Numbered from the stretch's first letter, positions 49,163 to 57,376 are shown. The stretch: DNA of 64,000 bases from Variovorax sp. PBL-E5 (GCF_901827185.1 NZ_LR594672.1:558001-622000), one strand, 5' to 3'. Notes: generated by a model from the letters alone, not told the origin. Made by a program: numbers and translations.

Positions 49163-49675
49163 TCAACGGGGAAGGGTCTCAAGCACCGTTTGAGGCAGCT
49201 CGCCGGCGTCAATCAGCTTCTGAAGTCTGCGCATCCGGTACTCGGCGCCGCCTTCCGTCACGATGAGCTCGTGCTCGAACCAGGGCCACGCCGTCTTGCT
49301 CATGTCGACGCCTCTGGCCACCTCCTGACCGTAGACAGCCCGAAACTTCTTGAGCAATTCCGTTAGGCTGTAGCGGATGCCGGCAGCCACCTGGTTGAAC
49401 TCCGAAAGAGCGGGCTGCTCCGTGGCAAGTTGAACCTTCAAGTCACGGTTCTGATTCCAAGCCGTATTGCTTCTCGCGGCGGCCGCCAGCCCCGCGTTCA
49501 AGGCGCGCAGTCCATTTTCCCGGTGCTCTCCCTCCGGAAGCTGCAGGACGGCGTCAAGGCCTTTCCTGTAGATGTCCAGGGCGGAGCCTGCCAAGCCGTC
49601 TGCGCTGTTCGACTCGAGCAGGCCCCTGAGGTAGTGGTGGCTGAGGGGGTCGTTGTAGTTCTTCTGTGAAGTCAT
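49163..49675 (-). CDS. Uncharacterised protein B of the nadE operon
   Basis: A 170-residue helical protein starting MTSQKNYNDPLSHHYLRGLLES. It is clearly paralogous to the preceding gene product: both share NYNDPxSHxYLxxLLES, a central GLDAVLQLPEGEHR-type block, and P(A/E)LSE(F/L)N. A WFEHELIVTEGGAEYR block near the end is also common to both. It is likely a subunit of a hetero-oligomer with its paralogue, but no known family is recognised. It lies 44 bases after that gene in the operon led by nadE. Confidence 0.7.
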   Translation of the reverse strand: MTSQKNYNDPLSHHYLRGLLESNSADGLAGSALDIYRKGLDAVLQLPEGEHRENGLRALNAGLAAAARSNTAWNQNRDLKVQLATEQPALSEFNQVAAGIRYSLTELLKKFRAVYGQEVARGVDMSKTAWPWFEHELIVTEGGAEYRMRRLQKLIDAGELPQTVLETLPR

Positions 49676-49719
49676 CGTGGTCCTTAAGGCAGCGGAGCAG
49701 GGCAGGCAAAACCGCGGGG

Positions 49720-50238
49720 TCAGGACGCGGGCGCGTCAGAAGGCGAGTCAGGAGCGGCGGGGCTGGCCAAGCTCGACTCGAACCGCCCAAAGATGTGGTT
49801 CACGTAATTCGCGGATACGGCCAACTCGTGCTCGAACCAGCACCAGCTTGTCTTCCAGATATCCACGCCTTTCGCCTCCTCCAGCTTCGCGGCCTCCCTG
49901 AACTTGCGCTCCACAGTCGCCATCTGGCCCCGGGCTTGCCTGGCGAGTTCATTGAGCTCGCTGAGCTCCGGACGCTCGAGCTTAAGCTGCTCCTTCAGGC
50001 GCACGTTCTCGCCGTAGAGCTCAGCTCGGCGTATGGCGGCGCTCACGCCGCTGTTGAAGGCAAACAGAGCCGCCTTGCGGCCCTCGCCGACCGGCAGCTC
50101 GAGCAGCCCGTCAAGGCCGGCGCTGAATGACTTCACCACATGGTCCGCCAGGCCCAGCTTCCCCGGGCTTTCGAGCAGGTCGGCCAAGTAGCCGTGGCTT
50201 TGAGGGTCGTTGTAGTCTTTTTTGGGTGCGTCGGGCAT
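49720..50238 (-). CDS. Uncharacterised protein A of the nadE operon
   Basis: A 172-residue helical protein starting MPDAPKKDYNDPQSHGYLADLLES, paralogous to the gene at 49163-49675. Shared blocks are DYNDPxSHxYLxxLLES, GLDGLLELPVGEG, ERPELSELN and CWFEHELAV. ATG 50238 overlaps the nadE stop (TGATG), so it is translationally coupled to NAD synthetase. That tight coupling suggests the paralogue pair works with NAD synthesis or its regulation, but the fold is unknown. Confidence 0.7.
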   Translation of the reverse strand: MPDAPKKDYNDPQSHGYLADLLESPGKLGLADHVVKSFSAGLDGLLELPVGEGRKAALFAFNSGVSAAIRRAELYGENVRLKEQLKLERPELSELNELARQARGQMATVERKFREAAKLEEAKGVDIWKTSWCWFEHELAVSANYVNHIFGRFESSLASPAAPDSPSDAPAS

Positions 50239-51947
50239 CAGACCACCTTGGCGGCAATGGGCATCTGACGGCCGCTACCGAACGCGCGCGCCCGGACACG
50301 GATGATGGGAGGTGCCTGACGACGCTTGTATTCGTTCCGTGCAATCATCGTTCGCACCCGCAGAACCAGCGCGCGGCCTTCCTCGGTTTCCATCAAATCG
50401 CTGACGCGGCGGATTGCGTTGGCCTTTTCGTCAGAAGCCAGGCGGCCGCCCTCGATGAGCATGCGAAGCACGTCGTCCAGCACTTCGTAGGGGGGCAGGC
50501 TGTCGGTGTCCTTCTGGTCGGGCGCCAGTTCCGCCGACGGGGGCTTTTCGATGATGGCCACAGGGATGATTTCGCGCTCGGCCGTCGCGTTGATGTGGCG
50601 GCACAGCTCGAACACCTCGGTCTTGTAGAGGTCCCCGATGAGGCCGAGGCCGCCATTCGTGTCGCCATAAAGCGTGCAGTAGCCGACCGAGATTTCGCTC
50701 TTGTTGCCGGTGGTCAGCAGCAAGTGACCGAACGCGTTCGAGTACTCCATCAGGATGGTCCCGCGGGCGCGGGCCTGGAGGTTCTCCAGGGGAAGCCCCT
50801 TCAGCGGCTGCCCGAAGGCTGCCTCGAAGCCCGCGCCGAAGGCGCTGACGACGTCCTTGATAGCGTGTGTGAGCAGTGGGATTCCCAAGTTTCGGCAAAG
50901 CGTCTCAGAGTCGCTGACAGAGCCCGTACTGGAGAACTTTGACGGCATCGTGATGGCCGACACGTTCTCTGGCCCGAGTGCTTCAACGGCCAGGGCGAGC
51001 GTTAGCGCGCTGTCAATGCCGCCCGACGAGCCGACCACGACTTGTTTGAACCCGCAACGGCGAGCGTAGTCACGCAAGCCCAGGACGATTTGCTGGCGGT
51101 AAAACTCCATCGTGGGCAGGCCTTCGACGGACACGACCGGTAGTTCCTTGTCATCGGTTGCGAAGAAGCGCCCGTTGTCGAACCCCAGCGTGCGCACCTC
51201 TTCCATGAAACGCGCCGCCTCGTATTGCACTGTGTATCCCTCGCGGGTCGGGACGACAGCAAACGAGCCGCCGTCGTAGACCAGTTGGTCGTGCCCGCCG
51301 ATGTGATTGACGTAGAAGATTGGGAGCTGGTTCACCGCGCTCGCCTGGCCGAACACGCGGTGGCGCACCTCACGTTTCCCGATGTCGCAGGGGCTCGCGT
51401 TCAGCGAAACAATAAGGTTCGGTGCTGCATCACGGAGGCGGTTGAAAGGGTTGACGATGTAGTCGGAGCCATCGTTGTTCCAGCCGTCCTCGCAGATGAG
51501 CAGGCCAACTCTCGTGCCTTGCACGTTGACCACGCAGGAACGGTCCGGGCCCGGCTCAAAATGGCGACGTTCGTCGAAGACACCGTAAGTCGGCAAGAGT
51601 TGTTTAGCGTACATCCCGCATTCCTTGCCGTCACGGATGACAGAAAGCGCGTTGTGCAGCTGTTTCCCCGGGCCGCTGCGCCGGCGCGGAAGGCCGAATA
51701 CCCAGGTGAGCTCCGGATGCGCCTTCGACGCGGTCAACAACTGGGCGAAGCCGAGTTCGACCCGGTCCAGGAACTCGGGCTCGTCCAGCAGGTCTCCGGG
51801 GTAGTAGCCGGTAAGCGCGAGCTCCGGAAAGACGACCAGGTCGGAACTGGCGGCCGCGGCCTGAGCCGCCGCCTCGGCCATCTTGGCAACGTTGCCGAAG
51901 ATGTCGCCGACGGTGAGGTTGAGCTGAGCGGAGGTGATGCGAATCAT
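50238..51947 (-). CDS. nadE: Glutamine-dependent NAD synthetase
   Basis: A 569-residue two-domain NadE. The N-terminal nitrilase-like glutaminase has its Glu-Lys-Cys triad: E42 (VVFPELALTGYY), K115 (GMYAKQLLPT), C152 (LLICEDGWN). The C-terminal synthetase has the ATP PP-loop SGGIDS (308-313) and GNKSEISVGYCTLYGD. It makes NAD from nicotinate adenine dinucleotide using glutamine. ATG 51947 is the start: the upstream ATG 51986 falls at the promoter -10. Transcription is from an operator-controlled promoter, and two unknown paralogues follow in the operon. Confidence 0.92.
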   Translation of the reverse strand: MIRITSAQLNLTVGDIFGNVAKMAEAAAQAAAASSDLVVFPELALTGYYPGDLLDEPEFLDRVELGFAQLLTASKAHPELTWVFGLPRRRSGPGKQLHNALSVIRDGKECGMYAKQLLPTYGVFDERRHFEPGPDRSCVVNVQGTRVGLLICEDGWNNDGSDYIVNPFNRLRDAAPNLIVSLNASPCDIGKREVRHRVFGQASAVNQLPIFYVNHIGGHDQLVYDGGSFAVVPTREGYTVQYEAARFMEEVRTLGFDNGRFFATDDKELPVVSVEGLPTMEFYRQQIVLGLRDYARRCGFKQVVVGSSGGIDSALTLALAVEALGPENVSAITMPSKFSSTGSVSDSETLCRNLGIPLLTHAIKDVVSAFGAGFEAAFGQPLKGLPLENLQARARGTILMEYSNAFGHLLLTTGNKSEISVGYCTLYGDTNGGLGLIGDLYKTEVFELCRHINATAEREIIPVAIIEKPPSAELAPDQKDTDSLPPYEVLDDVLRMLIEGGRLASDEKANAIRRVSDLMETEEGRALVLRVRTMIARNEYKRRQAPPIIRVRARAFGSGRQMPIAAKVV

Positions 51948-51986
51948 TGTGGTTTTATGCAGCTGTGTTGTCTGGGAAACATGCAC

Positions 51987-52015
51987 AGTATAGCATCGTT
52001 CGTTGCACGGTGCAA
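51987..52015 (-). promoter_or_regulatory. nadE promoter
   Basis: Minus-strand -35 TTGCAC (52015-52010), 17-base spacer, -10 TATACT (51992-51987). Transcription would start near 51980, about 33 bases before ATG 51947. Confidence 0.75.
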
Positions 52016-52021
52016 CTAACG
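51997..52021. promoter_or_regulatory. NAD-regulon operator, site 2 (nadE)
   Basis: CGTTCGTTGC-ACGGT-GCAACTAACG, the same inverted repeat and promoter register as site 1, overlapping -35 and spacer. Confidence 0.75.
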
Positions 52022-52030
52022 GCGGCTATA

Positions 52031-52056
52031 GAAAACCCACCGCAAATGCGGTGGGT
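52031..52056 (-). terminator. Intrinsic terminator for NADAR gene
   Basis: ACCCACCGC / GCGGTGGGT stem; minus strand continues with TTTTC. Confidence 0.7.
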
Positions 52057-52082
52057 GATTCGAAGTTTCGGACGGGTGGTGC

Positions 52083-52601
52083 CTAGAAGAGCGTCGGTGC
52101 CGGCGCTGCGCGCTGAGCCGAACGGATGGCGGAGCGAACACGCATCAGGAGGTATCCCAGGCGATTCGCGCCGCGCCAGGTCTCGGTGTCAAGAATGCGG
52201 GGGTCATAGGCCGCAAGACCCACGCCGTACAGCCGGTCGGTCGGGCTCGCTTCGATGATGAGCTTCTCCTCGCTCGCCATGAGCACGCCATGCGCAGACG
52301 CGACCTGCGTGAACTTGTCGAAGAGCCCCTCGAAAAGCACCGCTTCGCTTGCGGCGTCCCAAATCGGCTTGACAAAGCCTGACACGGCCCGGCCCAAGGC
52401 CTTTTGTTCGCGCGGGTCCGGCTCTACCAGGATGGCTGCCATGCTGGTGGCATCCCCGAACAGTTCGGCCTTCCGGTACATCATCAGCTGCTCGGAGCAG
52501 TTGAAGTCGATGCCGCGGCTGGTGAACTTTCCTATGTTCCAGTTCGAAAGGGGGCTTTGCGCGCCCCAAAAGGTGACGATTTCGGTGCGAAGAAGCTTCA
52601 T
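52083..52601 (-). CDS. NADAR-family protein (YbiA-like)
   Basis: A 172-residue NADAR protein. Family blocks are visible: FWGAQSPLSNW at the start, FNCSEQLMMYRKAELFGD, SGFVKPIWDAASEAVLFEG, LIIEASPTDRLYGVGL and NRLGYLLMRVR. NADAR proteins are linked to NAD and ADP-ribose; some remove ADP-ribose from DNA guanine as antitoxins to DarT-type enzymes. It lies just upstream of the nadE operon, but has its own GCTAGAC-type promoter (28 bases before ATG 52601) and no NAD operator. Its presence supports an ADP-ribose repair theme. Confidence 0.85.
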   Translation of the reverse strand: MKLLRTEIVTFWGAQSPLSNWNIGKFTSRGIDFNCSEQLMMYRKAELFGDATSMAAILVEPDPREQKALGRAVSGFVKPIWDAASEAVLFEGLFDKFTQVASAHGVLMASEEKLIIEASPTDRLYGVGLAAYDPRILDTETWRGANRLGYLLMRVRSAIRSAQRAAPAPTLF

Positions 52602-52659
52602 TGTGATGTCCTGTTGGTTTCCTATCCGGTCTAGCGACAGGACAGCGACCTATAGGACC

Positions 52660-53211
52660 TCAGCGGTCTTCGCCACTACCGTGCATCGTTCCGCGCGCCT
52701 TGCGGCCGAGAATCTTGTGCTGGTTCTCTCCCAGCACTTCGGACGGCGTGAAGCCATGCGCCCGGCAGAGCCGCGCCCAGTAATAGGCCACGTCACCCAG
52801 CTCCTTGCGCAAGTGAGCGCGGTCGAGCTTGCCGTCGCGAAGCCACTTTTTAAGCAGCTCCATGACCTCACCGGTCTCACCCGACAGGCCGAGCGACATG
52901 ACGGTGTGCTGGCGCAGGTCCAGCTTGTCGCCATCACCGCTCATCCAGAGGTCGACGGTGAACTGTGCGTACTCGTCGATGTCGGTGCACGGCTTCGCTT
53001 CAGCAGGCAGGGGCGGCGCCGGGGCCGGTTCTGCAGCGCGCGAGCTTTTGACCACCCAAAGGCCGAAGAGCAAGCCCACGATGACTGCAAGATGCTCCAT
53101 CCACAGCTCGAGCTCAGCGCCCAGATAGGCCGCGCTACGCACCAGGAGCACGCAGATGGCGATGGAGCCCAGTACCGTACGAGCAGCGGCGAACTGCCGG
53201 GCCGCGCTCAT
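52660..53211 (-). CDS. MazG-like nucleotide pyrophosphohydrolase with N-terminal membrane anchor
   Basis: A 183-residue protein. The first 50 residues hold two hydrophobic helices (TVLGSIAICVLLVRSAAYL, HLAVIVGLLFGLWVV). After a P/A-rich linker comes a MazG-type all-alpha domain: TVMSLGLSGETGEVMELLKKW with the ExxE pair, then LRKELGDVAYYWARLCRAHG with the ExxD. MazG enzymes hydrolyse NTPs, dNTPs or ppGpp-related nucleotides. ATG 53211 overlaps the StbB-like stop (ATGA), so they are coupled. A membrane-tethered MazG is unusual. Confidence 0.75.
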   Translation of the reverse strand: MSAARQFAAARTVLGSIAICVLLVRSAAYLGAELELWMEHLAVIVGLLFGLWVVKSSRAAEPAPAPPLPAEAKPCTDIDEYAQFTVDLWMSGDGDKLDLRQHTVMSLGLSGETGEVMELLKKWLRDGKLDRAHLRKELGDVAYYWARLCRAHGFTPSEVLGENQHKILGRKARGTMHGSGEDR

Positions 53212-53939
53212 GCGTCGACTGCCTCGATGCCGAGGTTGCTGAAGATTAGGTCCAGCTGCGTCTTGAGCTTCTTGGCGCTCGCGGCCGCCAGCACGTTGCG
53301 CACGCCGGCCTTCGGGTCGCCGCCGTCTGCCGCCAGCGCCTTCGAGTCGGCCAGGAGCTGCTTCGGGTCCATTGCGGCCAGTTCCTCGATGGTCTTGCCC
53401 AGCGACGCGGCCAGCTGAAACGTGTCGCTCTCCGGAATTTCGCCGTATGCCATCACGCCGAGGTTGGCTGCCTCCTCGACCAGCTTGCCGAACACCACTT
53501 CTGAGCCGCGACGCGGCGGCACCTTGTTCAGCACCAGCATGATTTTCCCCTCGTCGAAGCCAAGTTTCTCGATAAGGAAGTGCAGGGTGCTGATGGTGTC
53601 CGTCTGGACCTTCTCCGAAGGCTCGGTGGGCACCAGCACCTTGCCGATGAACTCGTGCATGCCGTCGTAGCTCGACAGAGCAGCAAAGAAGTTCGACACG
53701 TTCGAAGCGCCCACGTCGACGATGACGGGTGCGGACATGGCCGCTTCGATGGCTTGCTCGAGGATTGCGCTCGTCTGCTCGGCGGAGAGCTGCACGGCCT
53801 CCCCCTGGTTGTATCCAGCGTTGACGTCTTCCACAGCAAAGACCCGCACGTCCTTGAGCCGTGGCACAAGCAAGTTGCGCGTCAAAGTTGTTTTTCCGAC
53901 GTTGCCGCTGAAATTTGCGACCATCACGATTGGGTACAT
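53208..53939 (-). CDS. StbB/ParA-type plasmid stability ATPase
   Basis: A 243-residue P-loop ATPase of the ParA/MinD-like StbB type. The deviant Walker A is ANFSGNVGKTTL (about 8-19), followed by the Walker B-like VIVDVGASN and a later VLNKVPPRRGS. Plasmid StbB proteins help place and stabilise plasmids. MYPIVMVANFSG at ATG 53939 is preferred over an upstream start at 53966, which lacks family sequence. No cognate StbA/ParB is adjacent. The overlapping MazG-like gene is its only visible operon partner. Confidence 0.75.
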   Translation of the reverse strand: MYPIVMVANFSGNVGKTTLTRNLLVPRLKDVRVFAVEDVNAGYNQGEAVQLSAEQTSAILEQAIEAAMSAPVIVDVGASNVSNFFAALSSYDGMHEFIGKVLVPTEPSEKVQTDTISTLHFLIEKLGFDEGKIMLVLNKVPPRRGSEVVFGKLVEEAANLGVMAYGEIPESDTFQLAASLGKTIEELAAMDPKQLLADSKALAADGGDPKAGVRNVLAAASAKKLKTQLDLIFSNLGIEAVDA

Positions 53940-54153
53940 GCGCTCTCCGGAGGAAGTTGACGCCACGGCCTCTGATGGGCCACAGCACTTCCTCGTTTAG
54001 GGGAACGTTTTAGCCGGGGGGTGGGGCCTAAGCCGAGACGCTACTACCCGTTACCCCTTCGTTACGCTCGTCGACTGGGCCTCGGTTAAAATCCGCACTT
54101 CTCGAAACCGTCACTCCCCTGCGCTGGGACATCGACGGAACCTACAGAGCTCC

Positions 54154-54384
54154 ATGTCCAAAGCAGCACCCCAGACCTCCATCGACTCCGGCGGGCTTCG
54201 CTACCGCAACAAAACCCCCGGCTCGCCCTTTGCAGTGGGCGGCAACTTCGGAAGTTCGACCATGTCGTGCTTCAAGTGCGGCACTCACCGCAACCGCTCA
54301 CTGCTGCAATCCAAGCAGCTGCTGGGCCGGACACACTTCGTCTGCGCCCCGTCTTGCAAGGCGCTGGCAGAAGCCGCGAACTGA
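54154..54384 (+). CDS. Small zinc-binding protein, 76 aa
   Basis: A 76-residue protein with MSCFKCGTHRNRS and, 19 residues later, FVCAPSCKALAEAAN: a CxxC...CxxxC pattern of a small zinc ribbon. The N-terminus is a disordered Ser/Gly-rich tail. It may bind nucleic acid or serve as an adaptor. It stands alone between divergent operons on the minus strand. Confidence 0.65.
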   Translation: MSKAAPQTSIDSGGLRYRNKTPGSPFAVGGNFGSSTMSCFKCGTHRNRSLLQSKQLLGRTHFVCAPSCKALAEAAN

Positions 54385-54420
54385 CGCCAGCCCCGAGCGC
54401 GCGCTCGGGAGGCCCCGCTG

Positions 54421-54807
54421 CTAGCGGTTTCGAATCCGCAATTTCCAGCGAAATTCGGTCGAGCAGGGCTGCGCTCGGCGCCTCTGCGGGGTGAGCCTCG
54501 TTAGGGTGACGCCGTAGCCGTCGAATCCGAGGTCATACCGGATGTGCCGCTCAATCTCCCGCAGTGCTTCCTCTGTCCAAGTCACCCAAGACGGTGACTT
54601 CGTCGACACGCCCAGATAAACGATGCGGCTGGCACGCGGCCAATGTGCCATTAACCCGTCAGAGAGGTCGAAGCGGCGGTTTGTGCTCGTATGCAGCGGT
54701 CTGCCACGGCCATCTGTGAAGTTCAGCGTTGACCGGGATGGCCATAGGTTGGGCGCGCTCGGCCGCTGGTCGCGGGTCAGCAAATTGAGGTTCCGTGCTG
54801 TAGTCAT
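54421..54807 (-). CDS. Uncharacterised protein C of a three-gene operon, 128 aa
   Basis: A basic protein beginning MTTARNLNLLTRDQRPSAPNLW. Its middle has ADxGRGRPL-like and YLGVSTKSPSWVTWTEEALREIERHIRYDLGFDG, giving an alpha/beta look. Its ATG overlaps the stop of the preceding gene (ATGA), so it is the last gene of a tightly coupled operon. No family recognised. Confidence 0.6.
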   Translation of the reverse strand: MTTARNLNLLTRDQRPSAPNLWPSRSTLNFTDGRGRPLHTSTNRRFDLSDGLMAHWPRASRIVYLGVSTKSPSWVTWTEEALREIERHIRYDLGFDGYGVTLTRLTPQRRRAQPCSTEFRWKLRIRNR

Positions 54808-55661
54808 TTGTTCTCCAGAAACCCGTCCGTGTCCTGATGGACGGCGGCAGCATCAACCGGACGGCAGACGGCGACAGCCTCCCGGGGCTCACGAGCTGTG
54901 AAGTGCCCAGCAGTCAGGCTTGTCACCGTGTCCCGTGGCCACGCCGCGGAGTGAACAGCCTGTCGAGGGTCGCACCAGCAGGGGACGATGAGCGTGGCCG
55001 AACTCTGCAGGCAAGGCGTCGCCCCTCCTGGCCAAACCAAGCCGACGTCTGCATTCCATGCACCCGAAACAACGCTGCTGGGCGCGTTCGCGGGCCCAAA
55101 GAACTCACCCATTGCCGCCCCATCGAGCTCCTGCAGCGCCGACGCGGCCATCGTTGTCGAGGCTACCTTAAAGACGGCGCTAGCGGCATCAGCGACCTTG
55201 CCTGCCGGCCCGCACGCGAACGCCTTCACCGTCTTCAGGCTTGCCCATTCCCACGGCACACTCGCAACGCCTAGCACCAGCTCGAGTTGATGACGGCCGC
55301 TGGCACGAATTGCCATCACTGCGGCGTCAACCGCTTCGGCCTCCTTTATCCTCCGCGCCGGAAGCTGCGCTACCACAATCAGGCCTGATGGCCGGAACTG
55401 GGACAGCAGCTCGCTTAAGGTTCGCAACAGGTCCTTGGCAGACGCTCGCACCCAGTGCTCGGTCACACCCTGCAATTGCCCAGCCAACGCAGCGGCACTT
55501 GGCTGCATTCCGGCATCGAGGTTGAGCAGCACAACAAGCCGCGGGACTTCGGTGCGCTCGCCGTCAGGGAGGTCGAACGCATAGCCTCCGCTCGCAACGA
55601 AGATTTCGGCCCCGTCCTGCAAACAGGCCAAGGGTACCAAGGGGGCGGCGGCGCGCGACAC
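54804..55661 (-). CDS. Uncharacterised protein B of a three-gene operon, 285 aa
   Basis: A soluble protein: MSRAAAPLVPLACLQDGAEIF. The region LVVLLNLDAGMQPS with ASAKDLLRTLSELLSQFRPSGLIVVAQLP looks like alternating strands and helices of a Rossmann-type fold, but no nucleotide-binding signature is complete. It starts five bases after the upstream stop and overlaps the next gene. No family recognised. A regulatory or structural role within the operon is possible. Confidence 0.6.
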   Translation of the reverse strand: MSRAAAPLVPLACLQDGAEIFVASGGYAFDLPDGERTEVPRLVVLLNLDAGMQPSAAALAGQLQGVTEHWVRASAKDLLRTLSELLSQFRPSGLIVVAQLPARRIKEAEAVDAAVMAIRASGRHQLELVLGVASVPWEWASLKTVKAFACGPAGKVADAASAVFKVASTTMAASALQELDGAAMGEFFGPANAPSSVVSGAWNADVGLVWPGGATPCLQSSATLIVPCWCDPRQAVHSAAWPRDTVTSLTAGHFTAREPREAVAVCRPVDAAAVHQDTDGFLENK

Positions 55662-55666
55662 CGGCG

Positions 55667-56167
55667 TCAGGCCGGCAGCTGGGCGCTGTACTTCTCGCAG
55701 AACGACTGAATCTTGACCAGGTCTGCCCGGGTGACCGTCTCCGGGAACTGAATCCTCGCCTTACGGCGCGTGTCCAGCTGGATGGCCCATTCATGTACCA
55801 CGGTCGACGTGGCATTGCCCACGGACTTCATGATGAGGGCGGCCACCGGGTCGACATCCTTCGGCTCGTTCGGCTGAGCTGCCGGGAGGATGGTCGCGAA
55901 CTTGCGGAATCCCTCGTCCCAGACGAAGCGCGTGCTCATCCCGCGACGGCCAAGAACGAGTTTGCCCATCTGCAGGCCTTCCAGAGCGTTGAGTACCGTT
56001 CGGATTCGTCGGGGTCCAAGTTTAGTCAGCTTGACGAGCCGCTCAACCGTGACCGTTTCCATCTTGTTTTCATAGGACCGTAGGGCGTCGAATACGCGGC
56101 GGGCATCGCCGCTTTGGATGCGCATGGACTTCAGCTTCTTCTGCAGGTGCATCGTCACGGTGGTCAT
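55667..56167 (-). CDS. Uncharacterised protein A of a three-gene operon, possible winged helix
   Basis: A 166-residue basic protein. Residues about 20-80 (DARRVFDALRSYENKMETVTVERLVKLTKLGPRRIRTVLNALEGLQMGKLV) have the spacing of a winged-helix DNA-binding domain. The remainder is helical. It leads an operon of three unknown, translationally coupled genes, so it may be a regulator or DNA-binding component. A role as the repressor of the NAD operators cannot be tested here. Confidence 0.6.
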   Translation of the reverse strand: MTTVTMHLQKKLKSMRIQSGDARRVFDALRSYENKMETVTVERLVKLTKLGPRRIRTVLNALEGLQMGKLVLGRRGMSTRFVWDEGFRKFATILPAAQPNEPKDVDPVAALIMKSVGNATSTVVHEWAIQLDTRRKARIQFPETVTRADLVKIQSFCEKYSAQLPA

Positions 56168-56315
56168 TCTGGAAGCTCCTTCTATTGCAACCGAATGTAC
56201 CAGGTAAACAGCGTAAGCGTGCAGTCGCTTAGCCTTTTTAGGCTCTTAGCGTGAGACCGGTGAGCAGCCGAGCGACCGGAGCAGGGCGGCTGCCTGCTGG
56301 CAAAGCCCTTTCCGG

Positions 56316-56914
56316 CTATCGAAAGGTTCTGCGAAACGTAAGGTTCACCCGACTCGAATCGCCAGGCTCCTTGAAGATGCCGTGGCGCCATTCGTTCTGA
56401 CAATCGCCCTTCATCACCAAGAGCGAGCCCCCTGGGAGCGAGTTCTTGTGCCGCATGCCGGTCTTCTGTGCTCGAAGACGAAGGTTCGCGAATCCCCGAG
56501 AGAGATTGAGGCGATGACGGGCTGCGGGCCCAACTGGGTCTCGTCGTCCGAGTGCATGCCGATGGAGTCATTCCCGCTTCGATAGCGGTTCAGCAGGACG
56601 CTATTCAGGTCCGTCGGCACCCCATGGTCGCAAAGGTAGGCCTCTATGCGCTGACGGACGGCTTTCAAGGGGGCGGGCATCGCCACCGGTTGGTGAAGGA
56701 TGCCGGAGTAAGCGTAGGGCACGTCCCCGAACCAAGCCAGTTGGCGGGGGAACTCCACCAGGCGACCGCCCCAGCTGGCCATCTTGGTCTGCCACTGAAT
56801 CCCGTCCAGGCAGAACTCAAGCAGCTCCGCATGGTGTGCGGGAGTGAGGAAGGCGGGTTCCCACAGCACGTCAGGGAACGGGCCGATGAAATCTGAGAAG
56901 AACGAGTTGTCCAT
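56316..56914 (-). pseudogene. AlkB-type 2-oxoglutarate/Fe(II) dioxygenase, frameshifted
   Basis: The first 150 residues are AlkB-like: NSVLLNRYRSGNDSIGMHSDDETQLG carries the iron-binding HxD, and SLGDSRTFVFEHR precedes a shift near 56470. A one-base change then continues the family sequence in another frame: RHKNSLPGGSLLVMKG, QNEWRHGI (second iron His) and SSRVNLTFRRTF (2OG Arg) to a stop at 56316. If the shift is real the enzyme is truncated before the second His and inactive; if it is a sequencing error, this is an intact ALKBH2-like DNA repair gene. Confidence 0.75.
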
Positions 56915-57146
56915 AGGTCCTTGCAGCGGTCTCTTTCCCCAGGAGGCGGGCTTCGGTCCGATTACGCGACGGCGGTGGCAGCGAAGCCGATGACCGTCAT
57001 GCCCGCGCCGAACGCAAGCAGAACGGCCAGCTCGAAGTTGTCGAGGAATCGCGATTTGAGAGAGTAGGTTGCAGGCCTGTTCCTGGGCCTTTGAGGGTTG
57101 AACCTCGTGTAGGCAGGTGGTTTACTCGAGGCCGTCTCCGCGCCTG

Positions 57147-57365
57147 CTACGCATCCGCTGTGGCCAGGTCCAGCTCCGCGAGCTTCCATGCCTCTGTACC
57201 GGAACAGAACACGTCCTGAGGCCGGTTCGCGCGGTCCAGGCCAAAGTAGAGGCCAAGGTCCTCGCCATCGACGGACATCACCATTGCGTCCTTGCCCGCC
57301 CGACGACCGTCGGGGTGGTCCGCTCGAACCCGGACGAAACCGCCCCTGTTGAGAATGTGCGCCAT
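57147..57365 (-). CDS. Uncharacterised small protein after pncB, 72 aa
   Basis: A small protein MAHILNRGGFVRVRADHPDG with a GLYFGLDRANRP block. It starts 11 bases after the pncB stop and is probably co-transcribed with it. A short acidic C-terminus (WKLAELDLATADA) ends it. No family recognised. Its position suggests a role linked to nicotinate salvage, but nothing else supports that. Confidence 0.6.
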   Translation of the reverse strand: MAHILNRGGFVRVRADHPDGRRAGKDAMVMSVDGEDLGLYFGLDRANRPQDVFCSGTEAWKLAELDLATADA

Positions 57366-57376
57366 GCAGTGCCCCT

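Noticed and set aside
51948..51986. An earlier nadE start at ATG 51986
   Set aside because: The codon lies at the promoter -10, so it would not be in the transcript; ATG 51947 begins the conserved nitrilase domain.
56962..57112. Small hydrophobic peptide ending MTVIGFAATAVA
   Set aside because: Coding-like with a membrane helix, but no start codon or ribosome site in frame, so it was not called.
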